Assembly: GCA_017552715.1 (NCBI GenBank)
Contig: JAFZOW010000066.1
Location: 1 to 64,000, forward strand
DNA from: Lachnospiraceae bacterium
GTDB lineage: Bacteria; Bacillota; Clostridia; Lachnospirales; Lachnospiraceae
Direction: 5' to 3'
Length of the DNA: 64,000 bases
Shown here piece after piece: positions 43,231-51,779 of the stretch (position 1 is its first letter; the number at the start of each line of letters is the position of its first letter). The notes below the pieces were generated by a model. That model ran no database searches. It had not been told where the DNA came from and was given only the letters and a program-made list of their open reading frames with translations. Position numbers and translations under genes: made by a program.

Positions 43231-43868
43231 TCCAGTTCCTCCTGATCCAGGATCCGTATCGCATCCTTCTCCACGGCGATCAGTCCGTCCTTCTGCATGT
43301 TCATAAGCTCACGGGAAAGTGACGGCCTGGCCACACCCAGGAAATCCGCAAAATCCTCCCGCCGCATGTTCATCTCCACCCTGCCGTCCCTGCCGGCATT
43401 TTCCAGCAGATAGATCGCCAGCTTTTCCTTCAGGGAAGTTGATGTGAGCAGATGCAGCTTCTTGGTCATGGTAAAATTCCGTCCCGCCAGTATCTCCAGA
43501 AGATTCCGCGTGATCAGCTGGTGATGGCCGCAGGCATTCTCGCAGAAGCCGTAAAAGAAGCGCCAGGGTATCATGAGCACCCGTCCGGGATGCATAACGG
43601 CGGCATCATACCAGTAACGGCTCTGCCCCGAGAAAAGAAAAGCCTCTCCGAATACCTCTCCGGGCTTTACCGTGTAAAGGAGGTTACGGCGGCCGGAGGC
43701 AAAATCCTTAACCAGCCCCACTTCCCCTTCCTGTAATAAAAAAATCATCTGCGGCTTTTCTCCCTGACGGAAGATGTAATCCCCTGCAGACAATTCTTTT
43801 CTGACCGCTCTGGAACAGAGCAGCATCTTTTCGATCTCGGCCGGCTCAATATCCGAAAAAAGCCCCAT
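43218..43868 (-). CDS. Crp/Fnr-family transcription regulator
   Basis: The 216 residues have an N-terminal cyclic-nucleotide-type sensor domain (about 10-125; SAGDYIFRQGEKPQ, KPGEVFGEAFLFSG) and a C-terminal winged helix (about 150-208) with recognition helix near RREDFADFLGVARPSLSREL. It lacks the Fe-S Cys set of Fnr; the ligand is unknown. It is two bases after the phosphatase gene and overlaps the GH9 cellulase gene, so it is likely a local regulator of this run, though I cannot point to its operator. Confidence 0.88.
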   Translation of the reverse strand: MGLFSDIEPAEIEKMLLCSRAVRKELSAGDYIFRQGEKPQMIFLLQEGEVGLVKDFASGRRNLLYTVKPGEVFGEAFLFSGQSRYWYDAAVMHPGRVLMIPWRFFYGFCENACGHHQLITRNLLEILAGRNFTMTKKLHLLTSTSLKEKLAIYLLENAGRDGRVEMNMRREDFADFLGVARPSLSRELMNMQKDGLIAVEKDAIRILDQEELECFY

Positions 43869-43870
43869 GC

Positions 43871-44680
43871 TTAAGCCTGATCCTCATCAAACAGCGGCTG
43901 ATAGATCTCCTCCCCCGTTTCCAGCAGCAGGCAGCCCAAACGGCTGGAATGGGAATTGATAGCCATACCGCAGTCCATATCGATCACATGATAGCCGCGA
44001 TACTTCGTACTCTTGAAGATCATCCCCTGCCCTTCTTCATTCACATGATTCAGGCGCTGGGTAAAGATATGCCCTACGATATAGATATCGCTCTTATAGG
44101 CAAAAGGCCTCTCATCCGTCTCGGCATAAGGATCGCCGCTGCGGTCGAAGAGGGACTCCCACACGATACGTTCCGCTTCCCTTTCTCCCGCGTCTTTATA
44201 AAAGAGTTCGGTACCGAAACGGCGGGCCAGGGAATAGGAATGGGAAATATGATAACTCTTCTTACCGATCTTGATACGCTTGATCAGGCGCAGACGCCGG
44301 AGGTAATCCTCCATGGCATCCTGCTCCGCCTTGGGAAGATTATAGAAATCCTCCCAGGTCTCCTCTCCCCCGTTGGCAGGATGGGTCCACAGTTCATACG
44401 GCGTAAGGCGGTCGTCAAAAGGATCCGGCTCGATGAGACCCGAACGCCGCTGCCGTTCAAAATCAATGGCATTGAGCATCATGAGCTCGTGATTGCCCAT
44501 GAAAAGCTCCATATTCTTCTGTTTCATGAGGAAACGCAGGAGCTGTATCCCGTCGCGTCCGCGATCGATCACATCCCCCACCACATACATGAAGTCCTCC
44601 GGCGCAAAGTCGATACGTCGCAGCAGCCTCATGAACGTATCGAAATGACCGTGTATGTCGCTGACGACAAATGTCCTCAT
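43871..44680 (-). CDS. PPP-type serine/threonine phosphatase (metallophosphoesterase)
   Basis: The 269-residue calcineurin-like phosphoesterase has the three PPP motifs at the N-terminus: SDIHGH (about 7-12), GDVIDRG (about 36-42) and GNHE (about 64-67), then a His motif in HISHSYSL (about 150) and GHIFTQ (about 208). These bind two metals and resemble bacterial PrpA/B-type protein phosphatases rather than nucleotidases. It overlaps the Ser/Thr kinase stop by one base (TGATG), so kinase and phosphatase are made together, suggesting they act on the same targets. GTG at 44683 is a less likely start. Confidence 0.88.
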   Translation of the reverse strand: MRTFVVSDIHGHFDTFMRLLRRIDFAPEDFMYVVGDVIDRGRDGIQLLRFLMKQKNMELFMGNHELMMLNAIDFERQRRSGLIEPDPFDDRLTPYELWTHPANGGEETWEDFYNLPKAEQDAMEDYLRRLRLIKRIKIGKKSYHISHSYSLARRFGTELFYKDAGEREAERIVWESLFDRSGDPYAETDERPFAYKSDIYIVGHIFTQRLNHVNEEGQGMIFKSTKYRGYHVIDMDCGMAINSHSSRLGCLLLETGEEIYQPLFDEDQA

Positions 44681-46563
44681 CACTTCAAATCCTCAATGTC
44701 CGCCTCGTTCACGCAGATCACCGGACGTATCCCCATCTCCTCGTTCAGTTTCCACAGGATCAGGTGATCATCCTCCATGGCATGACCTTCAAAGTTTTCC
44801 GCGCACTTGTAGCTGTCTTTCCCGTCGATATGCCCGCGGCTGCGCAGTCCGAAGCTGGAGTGCGAGAGCAGACGGTCCGCCAGAGCCGCCACATACTGGG
44901 AACAGGGTGAAGGCTGCACCACCCTTTTCTCCCTGGGCATGCCGCGTACCAGCGTAAGGTCGATATCAAAGCCCTGCCGTATCTCTTCGATGGAAGGCAG
45001 GTAAACCTTATCGTAAGTGATATGCTCCGAAAAACCCGAAATGGGCGTGGAGATCTTGGTCACATTGAGCAGGCCTCTCTCCTCTTCGGTAAAGGCGATC
45101 TTCTTAAAGCGGGAATTGAGCCATTCGCGGATCTCGCTTCTCTCCCAGTAGATGCCGCTGCGTATCTTCATGATCTCGCGGTCGTTCATGTTCAGATATT
45201 CTTTTTTATCGAAGGGCCTGTATTCGATGATGTATTCGCTCTGCAGCGTCACACGGCCTCCCCGGTTCTGAACGATACGCCAGGAGAGCATATTGAACTT
45301 GAAATAGCGGTAACTGTCGGGTACCAGCTCTACCTTGGAATTGCGGCGCACATTGAAGATATCCTTGGGATCCGCTTCCTTGTTTTGCCGCACGATGATA
45401 CGCATATAACGCTCCCCGTCCAGGGTGGCGATATTGTCCTCGTCATATTCGGCATAGATGATGTCGCTGGTGAGCTGGGAACCGGTGATCTCGTTCATGG
45501 GATATTCGCCGAACCAGATCCTCTCGTTCCTGTCCTTCAGGATATGGGGACCTTCCTGGGCCGAAACGATGGGAACGCTCTTCTCGTCCGGATAGATGCC
45601 GTACAGATCCTTGTACAGTTCCCCTATGCTCTGCTGGCGGTCCTGGGGTTTCATGGAAAGCCCCTTCATAATGGCCCGGGCCAGCTTCTTGTCGATCTGT
45701 ATGGTATACTGGGCCAGATCCACCAGTTCGTCTTTTTCGTTACGCTCGTAGGAGGATTGGGGCACATCCCCGGTCATCATGCAGTAAAGCGTGGCGCAGA
45801 TCCCGTAGATATCCGTCCAGGGCCCCTGCTCGGAAAGCTTCGAGAGCATCTGCTCCAGCGGCGCAAAGCCCCATTTGCCCAGAAAGACCTGCTGGTTCGC
45901 AACGCCGATACGTCTCGAACCGCCGAAATCGATGAGCTTGATGCTGCCGTCATCGTCCATCATGATATTGTCGGGGCTGATATCGCGGTGAAGCAGGCCG
46001 GATTTGTGGAGCTTGCCGAGTATGCTGATCACGGGCTCCATAAGGCGCAGGCTCTCCTCCACGGACAGCCAGCCTCCCTGCTCATCGATGTATTTACGAA
46101 GGTTACCGCTCTGGAGATATTCCATGATCAGGTAACCCGTATTATTCTCGTAGAAAAGGTCCTTGATGGCAACGATACCGGGGAACTTGGAGAACTCCGC
46201 CAGGACCCGGGCCTCCCGCAGGTACGCCTTGGTCTCACGGTCGTATTCCTCGGCGTTCACCTCATCCAGTACCAGTACTGTCTTGCCGTCTTCCGCACGG
46301 TCAACCATCTCATCGGGGAAGAACTCCTTCACGGCCACAGGATACTCCAGCAGCATGTCATACCCGATGTAGGTTATGCCATAGCCGCCCTTACCCAGGA
46401 TATTTCCGATGAGGATCTTGCTGTTTAAGATCGTACCGGGTGCCAGTGCCTTTGACCAGGTCTGCTGCCCGCACTTCTCATGGCTGCAATAAGGGCAGAT
46501 GCCCTCCTGATCACTGACTTTCATGCATCGGAGACAGATCTTTCCGATCTCTGATAATTCCAT
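44680..46563 (-). CDS. Ser/Thr protein kinase with zinc ribbon and DUF6273-like tail
   Basis: This 627-residue cytoplasmic eukaryotic-like kinase starts with a small zinc ribbon (CLRC and CPYC pairs, about 10-31), then the kinase domain (about 48-325): glycine loop GNILGKGGYG, Lys79 (VAVKEFF), catalytic Asp194 (HRDISPDN) and IDFGGSR in place of the strict DFG. There are no PASTA repeats or membrane helix, unlike PrkC. The C-terminal half (about 340-600) carries a DUF6273-like domain, with paired WRI and SEIREWLNSRF motifs; its role is unknown and it may be a ligand sensor. It leads the 11-gene run down to folBK. I start at the ATG at 46563, after GGGGGAAGAA. Confidence 0.92.
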   Translation of the reverse strand: MELSEIGKICLRCMKVSDQEGICPYCSHEKCGQQTWSKALAPGTILNSKILIGNILGKGGYGITYIGYDMLLEYPVAVKEFFPDEMVDRAEDGKTVLVLDEVNAEEYDRETKAYLREARVLAEFSKFPGIVAIKDLFYENNTGYLIMEYLQSGNLRKYIDEQGGWLSVEESLRLMEPVISILGKLHKSGLLHRDISPDNIMMDDDGSIKLIDFGGSRRIGVANQQVFLGKWGFAPLEQMLSKLSEQGPWTDIYGICATLYCMMTGDVPQSSYERNEKDELVDLAQYTIQIDKKLARAIMKGLSMKPQDRQQSIGELYKDLYGIYPDEKSVPIVSAQEGPHILKDRNERIWFGEYPMNEITGSQLTSDIIYAEYDEDNIATLDGERYMRIIVRQNKEADPKDIFNVRRNSKVELVPDSYRYFKFNMLSWRIVQNRGGRVTLQSEYIIEYRPFDKKEYLNMNDREIMKIRSGIYWERSEIREWLNSRFKKIAFTEEERGLLNVTKISTPISGFSEHITYDKVYLPSIEEIRQGFDIDLTLVRGMPREKRVVQPSPCSQYVAALADRLLSHSSFGLRSRGHIDGKDSYKCAENFEGHAMEDDHLILWKLNEEMGIRPVICVNEADIEDLK

Positions 46564-46604
46564 TTCTTCCCCCGCCAACAAGAATAAATATTCTGCCGAA
46601 AAAC

Positions 46605-46633
46605 ATTATACACGAAGTACTCGGAAAATGCCA
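46605..46633 (-). promoter_or_regulatory. Promoter for kinase-led operon
   Basis: Read on the - strand: TATAAT (46610-46605), with a poor -35 TGGCAT (46633-46628) at 17 bases. The weak -35 suggests an activator may help. Predicted start is near 46598, about 35 bases before the ATG. Confidence 0.5.
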
Positions 46634-46661
46634 GTATAATCTGTAGCTTTTTCTGATTAGA

Positions 46662-48038
46662 TCATTCCGCCCGGATAGCTGCCAGAGGAGAAAGCTTCAT
46701 GGCCCGTACCGAAGGGAAGAAGCCCGCGATCATGGCGATCAGGATCGCAAACAGGATGGAAAGAGTCGCCAGCCACAGGGGTATGCGGGAAATATCCACT
46801 CCCGCCCCGAAGCCAAGCACATCGGCACCGCCGGCCAGTTTGTTCAGCACCATGGAGATCAGGTAGCTGAAGAGCACCCCGACCGTCCCTCCGATCAGGC
46901 CGATATAGCCCGCCTCGATGAGGAAGAGGGCCTGTATATCCCGGATCCGGCAGCCGATGACCTTCATGATGCCGATCTCCTTGGTCCGCTCATAGATGCT
47001 CATCATCATGGTGTTGGTGATGCCTATGGCCGCCACCAGCAGGGAGATACCGCCGATGCCTCCCAGAACCGCCTGGATGATGTTCATCATCTGCATGTCG
47101 GATTCGATCCATTCGGCACTGGAATAGGTCTGATAGCCCATATCATTGATGATCTGCTGCACTTCCTCCACGCTTTCCATGGTATCGCAGGAAACATTGA
47201 CCGTACTGTAGAAGAATTCCTTATAGGGCTTGCCGTTCTTGCGGGTGGGCTGCCCCGGTATGGTCCTGCCCTTGAACTCCCGCGTCAGCGTTGTTTTCAG
47301 TGCTTCCAGATTACAATATACATAATAGGAATGCTGGCTCCAGTCCTCCGGACCGCCGGCCATCACACCCGCCGTCTTCACCAGATGCTTCTTGGGCATG
47401 GGAATGACCTGACCGTTTTCGTCCGTACTGCCGCCGTTGTAGTAATTATCCATATCAAAAATGGCAAAAATGGAATCCTTGGTGAGGTCGATGGGAGGCA
47501 GTTCCCCGGTCTCCCAATAGCTTTCGTCGTTCCCGCCCCTTTCCTTGGAAAAGTTGACCAGTACCGTGTTTCCGTACAGAAAGCTCAGCTCCGTTTCCGA
47601 AGTGGGGAGCTCCCCGCTGGCCAGCTCGATCTTCTGGTTCTTAAGATACTCCGGCGTGACTCCTTTGATCTCGCCCCAGCCTATATACCCGTTGCACTTT
47701 AAAAAGGCGGAACAGCTCACCTCGGGATCCACCGATACCACATGATCCAACTGGGAGAGCGCCTCCACCAGGGCATCGTCCAGGTGCAGCTCCTCCTTCT
47801 TTTTATCATCGCCGCCGTCCCCGTCATAGTAACGGTTCTGTTCCGTCACCTCGATATTGGTGAGGCTGGCATAGCTCTGCATCTCATCCAGCAGCGCGGC
47901 TTTCATCCCGATACCCAGGCTGATCATCACCACGATGGAGGTGGTTCCGATCACCACGCCCAGCACGGTCAGTATGGTACGCACTTTCCGCTTAAACAAG
48001 CTGGAGAGGCTCATTTGCAGCAGATCCAGGATCTTCAT
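46662..48038 (-). CDS. MacB/FtsX-type ABC transporter permease
   Basis: The 458 residues have one N-terminal membrane helix (about 18-42; TILTVLGVVIGTTSI), a large extracytoplasmic domain (about 60-325) and three C-terminal helices with the FtsX signature (ERTKEIGIMKVIG, about 365-377). MacB-type systems move substrates mechanically across the envelope rather than through a pore. Its ATPase partner is at 49930-50724 and a surface protein gene lies between. The ATG at 48038 is within the 3' arm of a perfect hairpin; a reading from 48113 would translate repeat DNA and is rejected. Confidence 0.9.
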   Translation of the reverse strand: MKILDLLQMSLSSLFKRKVRTILTVLGVVIGTTSIVVMISLGIGMKAALLDEMQSYASLTNIEVTEQNRYYDGDGGDDKKKEELHLDDALVEALSQLDHVVSVDPEVSCSAFLKCNGYIGWGEIKGVTPEYLKNQKIELASGELPTSETELSFLYGNTVLVNFSKERGGNDESYWETGELPPIDLTKDSIFAIFDMDNYYNGGSTDENGQVIPMPKKHLVKTAGVMAGGPEDWSQHSYYVYCNLEALKTTLTREFKGRTIPGQPTRKNGKPYKEFFYSTVNVSCDTMESVEEVQQIINDMGYQTYSSAEWIESDMQMMNIIQAVLGGIGGISLLVAAIGITNTMMMSIYERTKEIGIMKVIGCRIRDIQALFLIEAGYIGLIGGTVGVLFSYLISMVLNKLAGGADVLGFGAGVDISRIPLWLATLSILFAILIAMIAGFFPSVRAMKLSPLAAIRAE

Positions 48039-48060
48039 CAGGCAGTCACCTGCCTGATGA
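48035..48060 (-). promoter_or_regulatory. Hairpin over permease start codon
   Basis: TCATCAGGCAG (48035-48045) and CTGCCTGATGA (48050-48060) form a perfect 11-bp stem with a 4-base loop. In the mRNA the ATG at 48038 lies inside the 3' arm and the only ribosome-site-like sequence (AGGTGA) is in the 5' arm and loop. The structure should hinder initiation unless upstream ribosomes or a factor open it. Confidence 0.65.
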
Positions 48061-48061
48061 A

Positions 48062-48145
48062 GGCGATCCCGCCATGCATAATCCCGCTGCGCGGGATGGC
48101 GTGATCGCCGCAAAACTCGGGCATCGCTTCGCTAACCCTCGCGGG
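48062..48145 (+). repeat. Dispersed structured element, copy B
   Basis: Outer stem GGCGATCCCGCC (48062-48073) pairs with GGCGTGATCGCC (48098-48109) with one mismatch; one-sided bulge ATGCATA (48074-48080); inner stem ATCCCGC/GCGGGAT with loop TGC (48088-48090). The tail CGCCGCAAAACTCGGGCA then CGCTAACCCTCGCGG follows. The layout equals copy A at 15966-16054 although the stem bases differ. It occupies the gap between the surface-protein and permease genes. Confidence 0.8.
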
Positions 48146-48191
48146 ATATTCGCCCTGTATATTCCCGGTATAATTCTTAGGATCGGTAGTC

Positions 48192-49949
48192 TTATACGTC
48201 ATCATATCCGCCATCTTCATCGTCATCGTCATCAAGATCCACGATATCGTCGTCCAGTGCATCCTGTTCCGCCTGGGCCTTCTTCTTCTTTTTACGCTTG
48301 CCCACGATGATCCCCGTGACCACGCCGGCGGCGATGATCAGCAGGATACCTCCGAAGAGCAGCCCCCAGGGGAACTTCTTCTCGTTCATATCCATATCAT
48401 CACCCCAGTCGCCATAGTCCGGCTCACCGTATTCCGGCTCGTAAACAAAGATGGTCAGTTCCTTTTCAATGGTGGTCACATTCCCGGCCTCATCCTCAAA
48501 GCTCACGATGGCCTTCACGATGCCGTCATCCATGGTGGGAGCCACTGCATTGAGCATGGCATCCACATTCCCGGTGGCTCCGGGATCCAGCTTACCCACG
48601 AAGGTCATGCCGCCTTCAATGGAATCCCCTTCGAAATCCGCCTGCACATTATAAAGGGTGGTCTTGCCCTTGTTATAGATCGAATACATGACATTGACGG
48701 TGCCGCCCACTTCCACCGCGGAAGGCAGGATCTCGGCATCCCCGGTATCCACTCTCGCCTCCTGGTGCACCGGGATGGATACGCTGGTGCTGGCGGTGTA
48801 GGGATTGTTCTTGTCATCCTCATAGGCAGCGTCCAGATCGATGACATAGGGCTTCTGTGTCAGATCGCTGCGGGCCGTCATCTCGATGTTCAGATCCGCG
48901 GACTGTCCGGCCCCGATACGGCTAACGAAGATGGTGGCACTGCCCGAAGTGGGAAGGAAAGCTTCATAGGTAGTATTTTCTCCGGTGCCCTCCTTGGCAG
49001 CTTTCAGGTCGAACTGGATATTGTTCACCGCCGTGGTAGCGGAAGTATTCTGCACATTGATGGTCAGATGGAAGGTGTCCCCTGCATAGACCTTGGCCGG
49101 ATCCGTGGAAAAGCCCGTCACGATGATACGTGGCGTGGAAGTCTTTCCGTCGGGGGCGCTCTCGCTCAAGCTGCCGTTGCCCGGTGCACCGGTGATGTTG
49201 GCATAGGTGACCAGATCCGTCTCCTCGATGGCACCGTCACGGTAATACTTTACATGGAAGGTGAGGGGATAAGTGCCGGTCTTGGCATCCCCCGAGACCA
49301 GGAAGTTCCAGTTCACGGTCTGGGACCATTTATCCGCCTCGTCGATCTTCTTTACAGGCTCCAGACGGTAGATCTTCCGGGTATCCTGGGCCGAGGTGAT
49401 CTTGAAGGGCCACTTGTCCGGATCCGTGCTCACCACCGGCGTGATGATCACATCCTGCAGCAGGGTCTTTCCGAAGTTCACCACCGAAAGGCTCACGGTG
49501 GTGTACTGGTCATAGATCCCCGAAGGTACTCTGGTATCGTTGGTCAGGAAGATGAACTGATTGGCGCCGGGAACGTTCATCCCCGCTGCTGCCGTCAGGT
49601 TCGCTTCCACCTCGTTCATATAAGCCACCAGCTGCCCCACGGTAAGCTGGGTCTCAGCGATAAAGCAGTTTGCCTCGTACCAGAGCTCGTTCATGCGCTT
49701 TGCCGCATCCGGAGACAGATCATACAGGGTGGACAGTGTATTCATATGATCCAGGATCCAGTAATAAGCCACATTACGGTCCTCATCGGTGATGAACTCG
49801 TCCTCACCTTTGGTGACCAGCAGCGTGGCATCGAAATAAGCCTGGGCCTCTTTGGCCGGAAGCCCCGGCAGCGGTGCCATAAACAGTGCACCGGCTGTAA
49901 ATGCTGCCGCGCAGACGCGGATGATGGTACTAAGAATCCTGTTCTTCAT
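48192..49949 (-). CDS. CARDB-like surface protein of MacB-type ABC cluster
   Basis: The 585-residue exported protein has a signal peptide (about 1-37), a helical N-terminal part (about 40-130), and three or four immunoglobulin-like CARDB/COG1361-type domains (about 130-505; KVYAGDTFHLTINVQNT and EVGGTVNVMYSIYNKG are typical). One membrane helix (about 528-550) is followed by a Lys-rich stop and a very acidic cytoplasmic tail ending in Asp-rich sequence. It lies between the ABC ATPase (20-base overlap) and the permease, an arrangement known in Firmicutes, so it is likely a subunit or substrate of that transporter. Function beyond that is unknown. Confidence 0.85.
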   Translation of the reverse strand: MKNRILSTIIRVCAAAFTAGALFMAPLPGLPAKEAQAYFDATLLVTKGEDEFITDEDRNVAYYWILDHMNTLSTLYDLSPDAAKRMNELWYEANCFIAETQLTVGQLVAYMNEVEANLTAAAGMNVPGANQFIFLTNDTRVPSGIYDQYTTVSLSVVNFGKTLLQDVIITPVVSTDPDKWPFKITSAQDTRKIYRLEPVKKIDEADKWSQTVNWNFLVSGDAKTGTYPLTFHVKYYRDGAIEETDLVTYANITGAPGNGSLSESAPDGKTSTPRIIVTGFSTDPAKVYAGDTFHLTINVQNTSATTAVNNIQFDLKAAKEGTGENTTYEAFLPTSGSATIFVSRIGAGQSADLNIEMTARSDLTQKPYVIDLDAAYEDDKNNPYTASTSVSIPVHQEARVDTGDAEILPSAVEVGGTVNVMYSIYNKGKTTLYNVQADFEGDSIEGGMTFVGKLDPGATGNVDAMLNAVAPTMDDGIVKAIVSFEDEAGNVTTIEKELTIFVYEPEYGEPDYGDWGDDMDMNEKKFPWGLLFGGILLIIAAGVVTGIIVGKRKKKKKAQAEQDALDDDIVDLDDDDDEDGGYDDV

Positions 49950-50724
49950 GTTTTTCCTCCGTATTTATCTCAGCTTCGTTAGCAGAAGCCGTCTCCCCCT
50001 CGCCGGCCTTCTCTGCCGCGAGCTGTCTTTCCAGCCTCTTATCCTCGATCTTTAATATCTTTCCGTCACGGATATGGATGATGCGGTCACCGTAGCTTGC
50101 CAGATTGTTATCGTGGGTGACCATGATCATGGTCTGCTTCTGTTCATGCACGATACGCTGGATCAGGTGCAGCATCTCCATGGTGGTATTGGAATCCAGG
50201 TTTCCCGTGGGTTCGTCCGCAAAAACGATCTCGGGATTCACCACCAGGGCTCTGGCTATACCCACGCGCTGCTGCTGGCCGCCGCTCATCTCCCCGGGAC
50301 GGTGGGTCATATATTTCGAAAGCCCCACCAGCTTCAGCATCTTTTTCGCCCGCTGCTCCCGCTCCGCCTTGCCTACTCCCTGAAAGGTCAGGGGCATGGC
50401 CACGTTCTCCACGGCGGTCAGGTTCTGCATAAGGTTGTAGGACTGGAAGATAAAACCCACATGTGCCTGGCGGAAATTCACCAGCTGTGATTCGTTCTTC
50501 TTCTCGATATGTTCCCCGGCGATGATGATCTCTCCCCGGGTGGGCGGCTCAAGGCCGGCCATCATGTTCAGAAGCGTGGATTTTCCGGAACCGGAAGTAC
50601 CGACGATACAGCAGAACTCCCCCTTGGAGATCGTGAAACTGACTCCGTTCAGGGCACGTACCTTGTTGGTACCGAGTATATAAATCTTGTAAAGATCCTT
50701 TACCTGGATCACAGGGCGTGCCAT
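49930..50724 (-). CDS. LolD/MacB-type ABC transporter ATPase
   Basis: This 264-residue nucleotide-binding subunit has Walker A GTSGSGKST (about 42-50), Q-loop (FIFQSYNLM), signature MSGGQQQR (about 146), Walker B VFADEPTGNLD and the switch His in MVTHD. Motifs are of the LolD/MacB family. The C-terminal ~35 residues are a Glu-rich tail beyond the usual domain. Its 3' end overlaps the surface-protein gene by 20 bases. It leads the three-gene ABC operon from a promoter at 50800-50827. Confidence 0.95.
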   Translation of the reverse strand: MARPVIQVKDLYKIYILGTNKVRALNGVSFTISKGEFCCIVGTSGSGKSTLLNMMAGLEPPTRGEIIIAGEHIEKKNESQLVNFRQAHVGFIFQSYNLMQNLTAVENVAMPLTFQGVGKAEREQRAKKMLKLVGLSKYMTHRPGEMSGGQQQRVGIARALVVNPEIVFADEPTGNLDSNTTMEMLHLIQRIVHEQKQTMIMVTHDNNLASYGDRIIHIRDGKILKIEDKRLERQLAAEKAGEGETASANEAEINTEEKHEEQDS

Positions 50725-50799
50725 GTCGCGATCTGTCTCCCGTCGATGCCTTTTTCCGCCAGGTTTACCGTAAGAAAATTAAATTAACCCAACGGCATC

Positions 50800-50827
50800 A
50801 TTATAACATGCCACGCTACAAAATCAA
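50800..50827 (-). promoter_or_regulatory. Promoter for ABC operon
   Basis: Read on the - strand: TTGATT (50827-50822), 16-base spacer, TATAAT (50805-50800). The surrounding 50806-50892 is AT-rich. Predicted start is near 50793, giving a leader of about 70 bases before the ATG at 50724. Confidence 0.65.
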
Positions 50828-50892
50828 GTTACAAATTTATGAAGAAACACAAAATACTGTATTAATATTTTATAAAACAGGAAACATAAAGA

Positions 50893-51735
50893 TCAGGCCG
50901 GCTCGGAAACCGACTCCTTTAAGATATCCAGATAGTCCTGCAGAGCTCTTTTTTCTCTTTCCCTGCCCAGCTCGGCCTTATAAACTGCCAGCCGCTCCTC
51001 CTTAAGCCGCGTCTGCCTGCGGAATATGAAAGGAAGCAGGATCAGCCTTATGACCGTCGGTATGGTGATCAGGCACGAAAGGGCGCCCAGAATATAATGC
51101 CCGCTGAAAAAAAGGAAAAAAGTGAGGGGCAGGGGGATCACGCAGACAATGATGCCCAGGATCTCCGTCACACTCATCCCGTCGGAAAGGTCACGCTCGA
51201 TCCCTTCCGTTTCTTTTTCCAGCCGCGCTATGGTTTCCTCCGAACGCAGCTCACAGCGCCCGTCGGCATACAAACGCTGCCGCACATCCGGCGGAGCCAG
51301 CTCCAGGGCATGCTTCCATGCCGGGTCATCTTCCGCTGCAGTCTCCTCCTTTAAGGGTCCTTCCCCTTCAAAGGGGTAATCCTCCGAGAAATCCTCCTCC
51401 GCTTTGGGCGCAGCCATTCCGGCCAGCCAAAGCCCCAGCCAGCCCCGGTGATCCTCCGGATAGGTCTTGGTCATCTTCTCAAAGGTCTCGGCGGCACTTC
51501 CGACTTCCTTCAGCTCCAGCTGCACGATGCCGCGCCGGATCAGCACCTCTCTGGCCGGATCCGGATCCGCAAAGGTGGCATTCTGTATATAATTGGTATT
51601 CTTCGTCACAAACTGCATGATGGCTTTTTCGACCACATAAGGCGTCTTGCAGAAAGGACAGATCGCAGCATCCCTGTCCTTATCTACCTGAAGTATACCG
51701 CCGCAGTTTGTGCAGGAAGCTTTTACCAGAGGCAT
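50893..51735 (-). CDS. Zinc-ribbon membrane protein
   Basis: The 280-residue protein starts with a CxxC-x16-CxxC zinc ribbon (CTNC and CPFC, about 8-30), followed by a helical, TPR-like region (about 60-115), an acidic linker, two membrane helices (about 200-250) and a basic/coiled tail. No enzyme motif is seen. Such proteins are common and uncharacterised in Lachnospiraceae. It is monocistronic: promoter upstream, own ribosome site (AAAGGG) next to the ATG. Confidence 0.75.
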   Translation of the reverse strand: MPLVKASCTNCGGILQVDKDRDAAICPFCKTPYVVEKAIMQFVTKNTNYIQNATFADPDPAREVLIRRGIVQLELKEVGSAAETFEKMTKTYPEDHRGWLGLWLAGMAAPKAEEDFSEDYPFEGEGPLKEETAAEDDPAWKHALELAPPDVRQRLYADGRCELRSEETIARLEKETEGIERDLSDGMSVTEILGIIVCVIPLPLTFFLFFSGHYILGALSCLITIPTVIRLILLPFIFRRQTRLKEERLAVYKAELGREREKRALQDYLDILKESVSEPA

Positions 51736-51779
51736 CCCTTTACCCTCAACTCTCCTTCATGTCAGGATCGGTCTTTAAG

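Noticed and set aside
48039-48113. Longer start for the MacB-type permease reading through the repeat DNA
   Set aside because: It would translate the palindromic element into non-conserved sequence; the ATG at 48038 starts the family-like MKILDLL sequence.
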